From: Chloroflexota bacterium
GTDB lineage: Bacteria; Chloroflexota; UBA6077
Reading direction: 5' to 3'
DNA length: 14,602 bases
Assembly (NCBI GenBank): GCA_023380955.1
Contig: JAMCTB010000228.1
Location: 17,374-31,975, forward strand
This document shows positions 5,752 through 12,987 of this stretch, one piece after another. A model generated the notes under the pieces. That model searched no databases and was not told the DNA's origin. It saw only the letters and a list, made by a program, of their open reading frames with translations. Numbering within the stretch: position 1 is the first letter of the stretch; each line of letters begins with the position of its first letter. The translations under genes and the position numbers were made by a program.

Positions 5752-7070
5752 CCCTTCTCGCTGCGGGGCTTGAAGATCGTCCGGATGGCGGTTCCCTCGA
5801 ACCCGAAGCGGGCTCGGATCTCGTTCTCCAGATACCTCATGTAGGAGAAGTGCACGATCTTGGGATCGTTCACGAAGAAAACGAAGGTGGGCGGCTCGAT
5901 CCCTGCCTGGGTAACGTACAGCAGCTTTAGGGCCTTGCCGCGAGCTGTGGGCGGGGGATGGTGGACGAAAGCCTCCTGCATGGCGTCATTGAGGGTAGAG
6001 GTAGGGACCCGCTTCTTTCGCTCCTGGGCTATGGTCAGCGCCGCGTCCAAGATCTTCGTCACCCGCTGCTTGGTGAGAGCCGAGGTGAACAGCAGCGGCA
6101 CGTAGTCCATGAAACGGAAGGCCAGCCGGATCTGGCGAGTGTACTCCTCGGTGGTGGTAGGGCCCTTCGTGACCAGGTCCCACTTGTTGGCCACCAGCAT
6201 CATCCCCTTGGCGGAATCCAGGACGTACCCCGCCACGTGGGCATCCTGGGCGGTCACCCCCTGCTCGGCATCGATCACCAGGGCCGCCACGTCGCACCGC
6301 TCCACCGCTTGAACCGCCCGCAGCACGCTGTACTTCTCGATGCCTCGCTCGATCCGCCCCCGCCTGCGGATCCCGGCCGTGTCCACCAGCAGGACGGACT
6401 TGCCCTTGTACTGGATGAGGGTATCGATGGCGTCGCGGGTGGTTCCGGGTATCTGGCTCACCATCACCCGGACCTCTCCCGCCAGGGCGTTGACCAGGGA
6501 AGACTTGCCGACGTTGGGGCGGCCCACGATGGCCAGCCGTACGTCGGCCGCCTCTTCCACCTCCTCGGCCCCCTTGGAGAAGCCGCGAACCACCTCGTCC
6601 AGGAGATCGCCCGTACCATAGCCGTGGATCGCCGAGACGGGAAGCGGTTCGCCCATCCCCAGTTGGTAGAACTCCACGACCCCCAGGGTGCGCTCGGGGG
6701 TGTCGGACTTGTTGGCCACCAGGATCACCGGCTTGTCGGTGCGGCGCAGCAGATCCGCCACGTCGTAGTCGACGGAAGAGGGCCCCTCCCTGGCATCCAC
6801 CACGAACAGGATGACGTCGGCCCGGTCGATGGCCTCCTCGGCCTGGGACAGGATTCCCTGTCCCACCTCGCCCAGATCCTCGAATGCCAGCCCGCCGGTG
6901 TCCACCAGGGTGAAGGGGATGCCGTTCCACTCGACCGTCCCATAGATCCGGTCTCGAGTGGTGCCGGGGGCCTCGTCCACGATGGCGCGCCGCTCCCCCA
7001 CCAGTTTGTTGAAGAGCGTCGACTTGCCCACGTTGGGACGGCCAACGATGGCCACTATCGGTTTAGCCAA
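5748..7070 (-). CDS. der: Der (EngA) double-GTPase, ribosome assembly factor
   Basis: Essential GTPase needed for maturation of the 50S ribosomal subunit. Both G domains are complete: first GRPNVGKST (10-18), DTGG (57-60), NKSD (120-123); second GRPNVGKSS (183-191), DTAG (230-233), NKWD (295-298). The KH-like RNA-binding domain occupies about 355-440 and carries the usual PPTFVFFVN segment. The length of 440 is normal. The start is a TTG at 7070, not an ATG: it encodes the first residue of the MAKPIVAIVGRPNVGKS-like N-terminus, GGAAGG lies six bases upstream, and an in-frame TGA 15 bases upstream rules out anything longer. It follows cdaR by 56 bases, a gap holding a hairpin. The stop codon lies within a REP-like palindrome. 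Confidence 0.97.
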   Translation of the reverse strand: MAKPIVAIVGRPNVGKSTLFNKLVGERRAIVDEAPGTTRDRIYGTVEWNGIPFTLVDTGGLAFEDLGEVGQGILSQAEEAIDRADVILFVVDAREGPSSVDYDVADLLRRTDKPVILVANKSDTPERTLGVVEFYQLGMGEPLPVSAIHGYGTGDLLDEVVRGFSKGAEEVEEAADVRLAIVGRPNVGKSSLVNALAGEVRVMVSQIPGTTRDAIDTLIQYKGKSVLLVDTAGIRRRGRIERGIEKYSVLRAVQAVERCDVAALVIDAEQGVTAQDAHVAGYVLDSAKGMMLVANKWDLVTKGPTTTEEYTRQIRLAFRFMDYVPLLFTSALTKQRVTKILDAALTIAQERKKRVPTSTLNDAMQEAFVHHPPPTARGKALKLLYVTQAGIEPPTFVFFVNDPKIVHFSYMRYLENEIRARFGFEGTAIRTIFKPRSEKG

Positions 7071-7090
7071 GTCTATCCTTCCTCAGGCAA

Positions 7091-7111
7091 GGGCGGGTTT
7101 CAGACCCGCCC
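7091..7111. repeat. Palindrome between cdaR and der
   Basis: GGGCGGGT (7091-7098) and ACCCGCCC (7104-7111) form a perfect 8-bp stem with a 5-base loop. It lies 20 bases upstream of the der start, between its ribosome binding site and the cdaR stop. No T-run follows on the minus strand, so it may trim or slow transcription rather than end it. It resembles a dispersed repeat, but no second copy is here. Confidence 0.55.
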
Positions 7112-7126
7112 CTATGGCTCACGATT

Positions 7127-8407
7127 CTATCGGCCGGATCCCGCCGATGGCGTCGGCGTGGTGGGGGCTCCCACCCCCGGGGGCCGCGCAGCCCCGGGGG
7201 TGGGAGACGGAGTGGGGGTCACCGCGGAAGTCAGCACTAGGCCGACGGACTCCGGGTTTACCGACACCACGCTCACGGCCGGCGGGGTACTGATGCTGGG
7301 TTTCACGCTCTGCACGCCTTCCCCAAGGCCCGAGACGTCCACGGTGGCCACCAGATCGTCGACCCTGAGCCTCTGCATTATCGGTGCCGGTCCCTGGAGC
7401 ACCACCTCGATGTAGGCCGGCGCACTGGCCACCTGGAGTCCGAAAGCCACGTTGACGATGCGAGGAGCCACCCTCACCACCTGGTTGCTCTGCAGCGAGG
7501 AGATGGTCACCCGCATACGGATCGACTGCTGCTGGACAAGGGAGATCCCCTGGGGCACCGAAACCCCCACATCTTGGACGACGCTGGCGGAAGCACCTTC
7601 CACGCTGAGGGGTGCCGTATCCAGGTAGTTGATACCGGCCAGGGTCTTGGGATCGCCCACCACCGTCACCGAGGAGGGCTCGGTGCCGACCGATTCGATC
7701 CAGTAGCCCTGGGCCACGGTCCCAGCGATGGTCGGTCGAATCCCAACCTGCTTGTAGCTCACCTGCTGCTCCACGGGCAGCCGGACCTTCACCGTCTGGG
7801 GGTTCAGTTGGATGTTCCGCACCGGGCTTCCCGTCGAGTCGATGGCCGTGGGATGGAAGGCCGAGTCGATCTCCACGGTGATCCCCTCCAGCCGAACCTC
7901 CACCGAGGCCGTCTGGACGCTCTGCAGCAGGCTGGCTGGCCCCGAGGCCACCACGACCTCCGGATCGACCTTCGGGGTGCGATACACGTAGCCAAAGGGC
8001 ACGTTCCCCACCAGGTTTACCTTGACGGGGATAGTCCGTTCCTGGATCTCTTCCAGCCTCACGGATACCGTGGAGGGAACCACCTCCAACACCCGAATCT
8101 GAGGGTCTGAAGACTCCGCGATCACGGAAACCGCCTGAATCCCCGGGCCCTGGTGGGAGAGATCCACGTAGGCGCGGAAGCTGGAGGTGCGCAGAGAGTT
8201 CCACTTATCCTTGGGGGCGCGGATCTTGAACCGGACCGGCTCCAGGCTGCTCATGACCACCAGGCCGGGGGGTACCTTGGCAACCTCCACCGGTATGGCG
8301 AAGTCCGAGGTGTCGGTCCGCTCCGGATTCTGGTCGTTCACCACCAGAACCCACAGGCTCGTGGAGAGCAGGAGGGCCAGAGCCACCAATCCGAAGTTGA
8401 TCCTCAT
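7127..8407 (-). CDS. cdaR: CdaR-type regulator of diadenylate cyclase, YbbR domains
   Basis: Membrane-anchored protein of the CdaR/YbbR family, known in Firmicutes to bind and modulate CdaA, the cyclic di-AMP synthase. The 426-residue chain starts with one transmembrane helix (about 5-23) followed by an extracytoplasmic part of several YbbR-like beta repeats of about 85 residues, with recurrent elements such as PVEV, IPVKV and VKVRLP. It ends in a Pro/Thr/Gly-rich tail (about the last 33 residues) that looks unstructured. I chose the ATG at 8407 because MRINFG begins the helix and it lies 5 bases after the cdaA stop, which suggests translational coupling; AGGA overlaps the cdaA stop. The open frame continues upstream inside cdaA but that part is not family-like. 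A perfect 15-bp-stem palindrome is encoded in the tail. Confidence 0.9.
   Translation of the reverse strand: MRINFGLVALALLLSTSLWVLVVNDQNPERTDTSDFAIPVEVAKVPPGLVVMSSLEPVRFKIRAPKDKWNSLRTSSFRAYVDLSHQGPGIQAVSVIAESSDPQIRVLEVVPSTVSVRLEEIQERTIPVKVNLVGNVPFGYVYRTPKVDPEVVVASGPASLLQSVQTASVEVRLEGITVEIDSAFHPTAIDSTGSPVRNIQLNPQTVKVRLPVEQQVSYKQVGIRPTIAGTVAQGYWIESVGTEPSSVTVVGDPKTLAGINYLDTAPLSVEGASASVVQDVGVSVPQGISLVQQQSIRMRVTISSLQSNQVVRVAPRIVNVAFGLQVASAPAYIEVVLQGPAPIMQRLRVDDLVATVDVSGLGEGVQSVKPSISTPPAVSVVSVNPESVGLVLTSAVTPTPSPTPGAARPPGVGAPTTPTPSAGSGR
7168..7206. repeat. Perfect 15-bp-stem palindrome in the 3' coding end of cdaR
   Basis: Bases 7168-7182 pair perfectly with 7192-7206 around a 9-base loop. It is almost all G and C and lies within the codons for the Pro/Gly-rich tail, about 40-80 bases before the stop. 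A palindrome this perfect is not required by the protein, so it may be a repeat captured by the gene, as in mutS2. Confidence 0.7.
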
Positions 8408-8412
8408 CGATC

Positions 8413-9276
8413 CTACTTTGCCGTCTCTTCTCGTCGTGGTGCCCTGGCCGACAGTCGATCGTTGAGCCAGGTGGGAAGCCAGGGAGAAGGGTTCTGCGGG
8501 CGGTAGAGCGCGGGAAGCACCTTCTTCAACTTGGACTCGTCCAGATTGCGCACGATGCGCCCATTGTTGGCCAGAGAGATCGTGCCCGTCTCCTCGGAGA
8601 CGATGATGGAGATCGCATCGGTGCGCTCGGTGATGCCAACCCCGGCCCGGTGCCTGGTCCCCATGTGCTGATCGGAAAGGAGGGTCTCGGTCAGGGGCAG
8701 GAGGCAAGCCGACGCCACCACCCGATCCCCACGGATTATGGTCGCACCATCGTGGAAGGGGGAGTTGGGAAAGAAGATGGACATCAGGAAATCCACGGAC
8801 ACCAGGCCGTCGATCTCCACGCCGGTGTCCAGGTACTCACCCAGCCCGGTCTCCCGCTCCAAGACGATGAGGGCGCCCCACTTTCGGTCGGACATGCGCC
8901 GGCAGGCCACCGCGATCTGCTCCATGGAGCGCACCACCTCGTTGCTAGGCCCACCTCGGGCCAGGAAGCGGCTGGTGCGGCCCAATCGCTCGAGGGCACG
9001 GCGAAGCTCGGGCTGGAACAGGATCGGTATCGACACCAGCAGGGCGGGGATCGAGTTCCTGAGCACCCAGTTCAGGACCACCAGGTCGAAGACGTTGCCG
9101 AGAATGGCCGCCAGCAGGATCAGGGTGACCATGCCCCGCACCAGGGCCACCGCGGTGGTTCCCTGGATGAGCGCCAGGATCCAGTACACGATAACGGCCA
9201 CTATGAGGATGTCGATGGCGGCCCGCAGGTCGAGACGCGATAGCGTCGACACGACCATCTCGACGAAGCTCGTCAT
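8413..9276 (-). CDS. cdaA: CdaA diadenylate cyclase (cyclic di-AMP synthase)
   Basis: Makes cyclic di-AMP from two ATP, a second messenger that controls potassium and osmotic balance and the cell envelope in many bacteria. The 287-residue protein has the CdaA layout: hydrophobic helices in the first about 95 residues (strongest at 20-38, 44-62 and 64-88), a short linker, then the DAC domain. Its two signature motifs are intact: DGA at 176-178 (within FHDGATI) and GTRHRAG at 206-212, with SEETG (227-231) after them. The ATG at 9276 has AAGGA about nine bases upstream. cdaR follows after 5 bases. The TPR gene ends 145 bases upstream and that gap is filled by two palindromic repeats, so whether the unit is one operon with argF is open. 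Assignment is firm. Confidence 0.97.
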   Translation of the reverse strand: MTSFVEMVVSTLSRLDLRAAIDILIVAVIVYWILALIQGTTAVALVRGMVTLILLAAILGNVFDLVVLNWVLRNSIPALLVSIPILFQPELRRALERLGRTSRFLARGGPSNEVVRSMEQIAVACRRMSDRKWGALIVLERETGLGEYLDTGVEIDGLVSVDFLMSIFFPNSPFHDGATIIRGDRVVASACLLPLTETLLSDQHMGTRHRAGVGITERTDAISIIVSEETGTISLANNGRIVRNLDESKLKKVLPALYRPQNPSPWLPTWLNDRLSARAPRREETAK

Positions 9277-9289
9277 GTCACCAGTCCTT

Positions 9290-9347
9290 CCCTCTCCCAG
9301 AGAGGGGATTCGAGCCCTCTCCCTCTGGGAGAGGGTCAGGGTGAGGG
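9290..9347. repeat. Intergenic palindromic repeat, copy C
   Basis: A short CCCTCT/AGAGGG hairpin (9290-9295, 9301-9306) is followed by a perfect 9-bp stem (9315-9323 with 9327-9335, loop TCT) and the flank CAGGGTGAGGG (9337-9347). The stem arms CCCTCTCCC/GGGAGAGGG are identical to those of copy A at 3913-3933. Confidence 0.8.
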
Positions 9348-9370
9348 CTTGGCCACAAGCGTCGAAGCAG

Positions 9371-9411
9371 CCCTCACCCGCCCTTCGGGCGGCCTCTCCC
9401 GAAGGGAGAGG
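9371..9411. repeat. Intergenic palindromic repeat, copy D
   Basis: CCCTCACCC (9371-9379) leads into CCGCCC/GGGCGG (9378-9383, 9387-9392, loop TTC) and then CCTCTCCC/GGGAGAGG (9393-9400, 9404-9411, loop GAA). It is inverted relative to copy C, with the GTGAGGG flanks facing each other. It lies just after the TPR gene stop. Confidence 0.75.
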
Positions 9412-9421
9412 CGATCATCTC

Positions 9422-11494
9422 TCACCCCGCCGCGATGCTCTCCGCCTCGGTGAGACGATTCTGGGCCCTAAGCAACTGTACCAGACGGCCGCGATCGTCG
9501 CCATCGCCGATCCCCTCGGCTACCCTCCACCATAGAACCTCCAGGGCCTGCGTCGGGGTGCCCCTCATCTCGTACAGATCCAGCAGCCGCTGGGACCTGT
9601 CCTTGGCCGCCTCCAACTTCTTCAGGCTGGCCAGCGCTTTCCCCAGAAGCGACTGGGCAGGCAAGAAATCGGGTTGATCCGCGATCAGCCTGTACATCTC
9701 GTCGGCCGCGGAGCGGAACAGCCCCTCTCTCAGCAGTCCCTCGCTCTTGCTGAGGGCTAGAACCACCTCACCACGGACCTCCGGCGGCAGCAGGGCCAAC
9801 TCCTCCAGATGTTCTGCGCCGCACCGACCCAGCAGCTCGGCGAGGGTCGCCGCACCGCTCTCCACGTCGGAGGCCGGGAGCAGCTCGGCGGGAACGGTGG
9901 CGTGCAGCCAGAGTAAGCCCTCCGTTGCGGCCTGAAGGTCGCCGGAAACGGCTCTCCCGATCAGGATGTCCAGCAGCAGCTTGGCCGCTGCGCCCTGCAC
10001 GGCCACTCCCTCGGAGGCGGCGTCCTCCAGGGTGTGGCGAACCTTCTCCTCCGCCGAATCCAGCTCTCCAGCCGCCAGGTGAAGGCGGGCCATTCCCAGG
10101 AGAGCACTGGGTAGGTGGGGAGATAGCTCCAGGGCCTGCCCGTAGGCCTCCGCCGCCTGCTCGGCCTGCCCAGCCTGCTCGTGAGCCCCGGCCAGCTCCG
10201 CCAACTGTTCCGCAATGGCGGTGCCAGGAGAAGCTTCCGGCACACCGGAACCATCGGAGACTTCCTGTGCCTCGGGCAGCGCCGGCTCCTCCTGGAGATC
10301 GAGATCGACGGCCGCCTCCGACGGTGCCTCGGCCGGCTCCGTCACCTCGGGCAGATCCATCTCCACGGCGTCGCTCGCCTCGGAGGAATCCTCTGGCTCA
10401 CCCTCCAACTCCGGCTCCGCGGCCCCAGGCAGCTCCTCCAGGGACCGAGGCCCCTCCTCCAGCCCCTCCGCCTCAGCGAGAGGGATCGAGTCGGTTTCCA
10501 CGGTTGGGGAAGGAGAGGGCGATTCGGGCTCCACCGCCGCCGGCAGCAGCTCCTCTGGGTCCGGTGCCGCGGGGCGGCGTACTGCCTCCTCCGGCTGCAC
10601 TACAGCCGCCTCAGCCCGCTCCGTCTCCTCCGTGGAAGCAGTCGCCTCTTGCCCGAGCCGGGCCGACGCCTCTGGTGGAGGGGGCGCCGAAGGCTCGTAA
10701 GCCTCCTGTGGAGGGGGCTCCCCCAAGGAGGGTATGTCCGGAATCAACCGCGCCAACTCCTCCGGCGTAGGGGTCTCGCCCTGGGACGCGGCTCGCCAGG
10801 AGTAGGCCAGGGCACCCCGGATGGCAGCCAGCAGCGGCAGCATCAAGAGATTGGTGGGATCCAGGATCTGGCCACGCTCCACCACCCCGATGGCCTCCTC
10901 GAACCGGCCTTCCAGGGCGAGGCGCCTGGCCAGCTTCAGGTAGGAGGGCATCATCGAGGCCACCGCGCCCGCCAGGGCCGCCGCTTCCATCATGGAGTTC
11001 CAGAGGGCGAGATCGTCCGGCTTCAGCGCTGCTGCCTTCTGCCAGGCCTTGAAGGCCTCCTCCGGGGCGCGCCGGCGGGTGTGGATCTCGGCCAGGCTCT
11101 GGTGGCTCTCCGCGGCGGCCCCCAGATCACCCATGGTCTCCTGCACCTCGGCCATCCTTTGGAGCATCGGCAGGTTGGAGGGTTGCTCTTTCCACAGCTC
11201 CTGGTAGAGCTCCAGCCCCTCCTGGAGGTGGCCGCACTTGTAGAGAGCCATAGCCAGGTAGGTGCGAGCCGAGCGGTCTTTCGGGGAGTGCTTCAGAGCG
11301 CGACGATACTCCTCGACGGCCTGCTCCCAACGCCCTTTCCAGCCGTGGGCGGAGCCGCGCTTCAGCGCCTCCTCGAACGAGCCGCCACCTCCCCCCGGGT
11401 CCTTTCCTGCGGAATCCCGCTTGGAATCCCCGTGGGAGGGGCCGCCGGCCCCCCTGGATATCGAGCCGCCCGTTGCGGTGAAGGGATTGACCAT
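9422..11494 (-). CDS. Large TPR-repeat protein with an acidic Pro/Glu-rich centre
   Basis: A 690-residue protein in three parts. A Gly/Ser-rich start (1-40) leads into an N-terminal block of tetratricopeptide-like helices (about 41-230), with repeats such as WEQAVEEYRRALKHSPKD and LQEGLELYQELWKEQPSN. A long acidic, Pro/Ala/Glu-rich stretch without regular structure follows (about 240-425). A second TPR-like block covers about 428-690, for example QAAEAYGQALELSPHLPSAL. No signal peptide or transmembrane helix is seen, so it is probably cytoplasmic. TPR proteins bind partner proteins; I do not recognise a specific family. The ATG at 11494 has GGAG about eight bases upstream and lies 15 bases after the argF stop, so the two are probably co-transcribed. 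The acidic centre has a run of near-identical codon use that could vary in length between strains. Confidence 0.85.
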   Translation of the reverse strand: MVNPFTATGGSISRGAGGPSHGDSKRDSAGKDPGGGGGSFEEALKRGSAHGWKGRWEQAVEEYRRALKHSPKDRSARTYLAMALYKCGHLQEGLELYQELWKEQPSNLPMLQRMAEVQETMGDLGAAAESHQSLAEIHTRRRAPEEAFKAWQKAAALKPDDLALWNSMMEAAALAGAVASMMPSYLKLARRLALEGRFEEAIGVVERGQILDPTNLLMLPLLAAIRGALAYSWRAASQGETPTPEELARLIPDIPSLGEPPPQEAYEPSAPPPPEASARLGQEATASTEETERAEAAVVQPEEAVRRPAAPDPEELLPAAVEPESPSPSPTVETDSIPLAEAEGLEEGPRSLEELPGAAEPELEGEPEDSSEASDAVEMDLPEVTEPAEAPSEAAVDLDLQEEPALPEAQEVSDGSGVPEASPGTAIAEQLAELAGAHEQAGQAEQAAEAYGQALELSPHLPSALLGMARLHLAAGELDSAEEKVRHTLEDAASEGVAVQGAAAKLLLDILIGRAVSGDLQAATEGLLWLHATVPAELLPASDVESGAATLAELLGRCGAEHLEELALLPPEVRGEVVLALSKSEGLLREGLFRSAADEMYRLIADQPDFLPAQSLLGKALASLKKLEAAKDRSQRLLDLYEMRGTPTQALEVLWWRVAEGIGDGDDRGRLVQLLRAQNRLTEAESIAAG

Positions 11495-11509
11495 TCCGAT
11501 TACTCCGTC

Positions 11510-12430
11510 TCAACCGGCAAAGAGCCAGGACAACAGCCCCTTTTGGGCATGTAGGCGATTCTCAGCCTGGTCAAAGACCGCCGACTGGGGGCCATCGATC
11601 ACCTCGTCGGTGATCTCCTCGCCCCGATGGGCCGGCAGGTCGTGCATCACGATGGCATCCGGCTTCGCCAGCCTCAGCAGTAGGGCATCGATCCGATAGC
11701 CGGCAAAGGCTTCCCTTCGCGCCTGGGCCTCCACCTCCTGGCCCATGCTGGTCCACACGTCTGTATAGAGAATATCGGCAGCCGCGGCGGCTTCCTGAGG
11801 GCTCTCCAGAAAAGAGAGGGTGGCTCCCGTCGCACCCCGATCGATCGCCGCCAACTCCACCACGTCGGCCCTCGGCTCGTAGCCGCGGGGACAGGCTACC
11901 CGAAGGTGCAGCCCCACCTTGGCCGCCCCCAGAATGAGGGAGTGCAGCACGTTGTTGCCATCCCCAATGTAGGCCATCGTCACGCCGGCCAATCGCCCCT
12001 TCTGCTCTCGGACGGTCAGAAGGTCGGCAAGACACTGGCAGGGGTGGCTGAAGTCGGACAGGGCGTTCACCACGGGTATCGTGGCGTAGCGAGCCAGCAA
12101 CTCCAGGTCCGAGTGCCGGTTGGTCCGAGCCACGATGCAGTCCACGTAGCGGCTCAGCACCCTTGCCACGTCGGACACGCTCTCCCGCTCGCCCAGCCCG
12201 ACCTCGGCCGGAGATAGATAGAGGGCGTAGCCTCCCAATTGGCGAATGCCCTGCTCGAAAGACACCCTGGTCCGCAGCGATGGCTTCTGGAAGAGCAGTG
12301 CCACCGTCTTTCCCTGAAGCTCGGTACGCCACCGGCCCCGTCGCGTCTCCTCTTTGAGAACGGCTGCCCGCTCCAGGACCTTCGTGAGATCGCCCCGTGG
12401 CAAATCGGCCACGCTGAGGAAGCTGTGCAT
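11510..12430 (-). CDS. argF: Ornithine carbamoyltransferase
   Basis: Makes citrulline from ornithine and carbamoyl phosphate in arginine synthesis. With the start at 12430 the protein has 306 residues, the normal length. The carbamoyl-phosphate site reads SLRTR (51-55), a known variant of STRTR. HPCQ (129-132), the ornithine-side DVWTSMG (224-230) and a QAENRLHAQK tail are typical. The usual HCLP motif reads HDLP (263-266), so the Cys that helps bind ornithine is Asp264; AHRGEEIT follows as normal. I chose this ATG because AGGGGGA lies just upstream and MHSFLSVADL fits the family start; the open frame runs to 12646 but its extra part is unlike the family. A leader of about 180 bases precedes it. 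Another carbamoyltransferase specificity cannot be excluded given HDLP, though the rest favours ornithine. Confidence 0.9.
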   Translation of the reverse strand: MHSFLSVADLPRGDLTKVLERAAVLKEETRRGRWRTELQGKTVALLFQKPSLRTRVSFEQGIRQLGGYALYLSPAEVGLGERESVSDVARVLSRYVDCIVARTNRHSDLELLARYATIPVVNALSDFSHPCQCLADLLTVREQKGRLAGVTMAYIGDGNNVLHSLILGAAKVGLHLRVACPRGYEPRADVVELAAIDRGATGATLSFLESPQEAAAAADILYTDVWTSMGQEVEAQARREAFAGYRIDALLLRLAKPDAIVMHDLPAHRGEEITDEVIDGPQSAVFDQAENRLHAQKGLLSWLFAG

Positions 12431-12540
12431 GTGGTCCCCCTGCCGAAATCGGGAGGTATTCGTCGCCGGAGAGCGCGGTCGGGTCGCGACGGGGAGTTGA
12501 TCAGCAACGCGACCCTGGGAGGCGCCAGGGGAAGCTGCAA

Positions 12541-12595
12541 TACTGTCGCGCCCGTCCCGGCTTGCCGGCCGCGGCGTAGCTCCCGCAGCTACTGT
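12541..12595. repeat. Palindrome-rich element flanked by TACTGT in the argF leader
   Basis: The hexamer TACTGT occurs at 12541-12546 and 12590-12595 as direct repeats. Between them lie CCGGC/GCCGG (12557-12561, 12564-12568) and GTAGCT/AGCTAC (12576-12581, 12587-12592, 5-base loop). In the argF mRNA these would fold within the first 70 bases. They could be a small mobile palindromic element or a regulatory leader. The whole gap 12431-12741 holds this, the argF promoter and leader, and the upstream region of the small membrane protein; no other gene is visible. Confidence 0.4.
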
Positions 12596-12616
12596 GACCA
12601 GGACCGGCGCGGTGCC

Positions 12617-12622
12617 AGTATA
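12617..12622 (-). promoter_or_regulatory. Candidate extended -10 promoter of argF
   Basis: The minus strand reads TGGTATACT: the -10 hexamer TATACT (5 of 6 to consensus) preceded by the TGN extension. It would start transcription near 12610 and give a leader of about 180 bases. The -35 region is poor, which is common for extended -10 promoters. No clear ARG-box palindrome is seen. Confidence 0.5.
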
Positions 12623-12741
12623 CCATAATCGCACCCCCTCGGACACGGCCTTGCTGTAGCACTACGTCAACTGGCACAACTCCTGCTGATGCGTCCAACC
12701 CGTGAATGCGGGGCCACCACCGCAGGGATGGAGGGATTACC

Positions 12742-12912
12742 ATGATCGGTCTGCTCGAGGCAATTCTCTGGTTCATAGTCATCGCTCTGGTAGTGTTCTG
12801 GATCGTCGGCTTCTTCTTTGCCAATCTGGGCGGGCTAGTGTGGATAGCGCTGGTGATAGCTGCCATCATCCTGGTCTGGAACCTGCTGACCAGGGGCAGG
12901 GCGACTCTATAG
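12742..12912 (+). CDS. Small two-helix membrane protein, DUF5670/lmo0937-like
   Basis: A 56-residue, almost wholly hydrophobic protein with two predicted transmembrane helices (about 4-27 and 29-49) split by a short NLGG turn and ending in a basic tail (LLTRGRATL). Length and the Leu/Ile/Val-rich helix-Gly-Gly-helix-basic pattern resemble the lmo0937/DUF5670 small membrane proteins, which have no settled function. The ATG at 12742 is chosen over an upstream ATG at 12706 because GGAGGG lies just before it and the extra residues are not family-like. It is a single-gene transcript closed by the terminator that starts 7 bases after the stop, and it runs divergently from argF. Confidence 0.75.
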   Translation: MIGLLEAILWFIVIALVVFWIVGFFFANLGGLVWIALVIAAIILVWNLLTRGRATL

Positions 12913-12918
12913 AGGGGA

Positions 12919-12955
12919 AGCGGCCCGGAGGCTCGCCTTCGGGCCGCTCCTTTTT
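12919..12955 (+). terminator. Rho-independent terminator of the small membrane protein gene
   Basis: AGCGGCCCG (12919-12927) pairs perfectly with CGGGCCGCT (12940-12948), with the inner bases also partly paired, followed by CC and five T (12951-12955). It is the only classical intrinsic terminator seen in the window. An A-run on the other side is limited, so action on the converging transporter transcript is doubtful. Confidence 0.9.
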
Positions 12956-12987
12956 CCGGGACGATCCCTCTCCTCGCATGTTCCGGG

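Noticed and set aside
8408..8707. About 100 extra N-terminal codons for cdaR
   Set aside because: They overlap the cdaA coding region in another frame; the family N-terminus (transmembrane helix) starts at 8407.
12431..12646. 72 extra N-terminal codons for argF
   Set aside because: The product there is unlike ornithine carbamoyltransferases, the region holds promoter-like and palindromic sequence, and a ribosome binding site precedes 12430.
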